Below are positions 63,643 through 64,000 of a stretch of DNA of 64,000 bases, piece after piece. The notes beneath the pieces were generated by a model. It did no database searches. It saw only the letters and a list, made by a program, of their open reading frames with translations, and was not told the DNA's origin. Location: positions 1,195,702,691 through 1,195,766,690 of the forward strand of contig NC_090445.1 in the NCBI RefSeq assembly GCF_031143425.1, given 5' to 3'. The first letter of the stretch is position 1; the number at the start of each line of letters is the position of its first letter. Made by a program: the position numbers and the translations under genes. The DNA comes from Pleurodeles waltl. Taxonomy: Eukaryota > Chordata > Amphibia > Caudata > Salamandridae.

Positions 63643-64000
63643 GAAAATCTTTACAATTTGATTTGTTTGTTATACAAGTTAAAAATATATATTTTATCTG
63701 TTTTTATCCATCAAGAGAAAAGGAATGGGTGCACATAAAATTACCTGCCTGTATCCTTTCTAGAACCCCCACAATCCAACCATTTTTTAATAGTGATACA
63801 TGTGATTTCAAAAGGTTTAAATGCTCATGCACAGGAAGCCATAGATTTATTTTACACACTCCTGACACACAGCTTTTTCTGCCCAATCATTCCTTCATTA
63901 CTCCATTTTGAACCCTCTAAACTCTTGCTAACAAACACATGGGTGACCCATAATACACTGCATTGTAGTAGTCCAATGGCAATTTATTTTCTGTACGTAC
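63643..64000. other. No recognisable feature
   Basis: AT-rich sequence without gene or repeat signal. Confidence 0.45.

Noticed and set aside
1..64000. Host gene exons, CRISPR arrays or bacterial operons
   Set aside because: No frame outside mobile elements shows a conserved domain, no regularly spaced short repeats exist, and all element types are eukaryotic.

Overview
This window is vertebrate genomic DNA made almost entirely of transposable elements. I found no host protein-coding gene, tRNA, rRNA or CRISPR array. Two full-length DIRS tyrosine-recombinase retrotransposons, a class-I-like endogenous retrovirus (ERV), Gmr1-type Ty3/Gypsy elements, L2-type LINE fossils, piggyBac and hAT remnants, and several long palindromic DNA elements with 3-bp target duplications occur together. 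That mix points to a large amphibian genome, most likely a salamander or newt; this is an inference from repeat content, not a species identification.

Layout. 1-6.6 kb: a 262-bp foldback, a broken piggyBac transposase (minus strand), a probable solo LTR, and unassigned sequence. 6.6-13.0 kb: DIRS-A, complete from end to end (inverted terminal repeats, gag, RT/RNase H/methyltransferase, tyrosine recombinase, internal complementary region); only gag is visibly broken. 13.0-24.5 kb: non-autonomous DNA elements (two hAT-like, one Harbinger-like, one 190-bp palindrome) and two pyrimidine-rich tracts around a hairpin-rich insert. 24.5-43.1 kb: a minus-strand ERV of about 18.6 kb, of which about 6.0 kb is a nested DIRS-B (30744-36716) inside the protease gene and 0.63 kb is a GC-rich palindromic element inside gag. 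43.1-50.9 kb: an L2 3' fragment, an unassigned LTR-like stretch, a decayed APE-type LINE (minus) and an L2 5' fragment (plus). 50.9-59.6 kb: Gypsy-A (plus), with integrase upstream of reverse transcriptase as in Gmr1 elements, a SCAN-like gag, and LTRs cut at opposite ends. 59.6-62.2 kb: Gypsy-B (minus), with LTR, a tRNA-Leu-like primer site, and SCAN gag plus protease, cut off after protease. 62.2-63.3 kb: a diverged LTR related to the ERV LTR. The last 0.7 kb holds a two-copy tandem repeat.

How the parts work together. Each autonomous element carries its own cycle. In DIRS, Gag, RT/RNase H and the recombinase make and insert a circular DNA whose junction is templated by the internal complementary region. 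In the ERV and Gypsy elements, Gag, protease, RT, RNase H and integrase act on LTR-flanked RNA. The ERV and both Gypsy copies are inactive from many frameshifts, stops and deletions. DIRS-A and DIRS-B keep open RT and recombinase frames and look the most recent.
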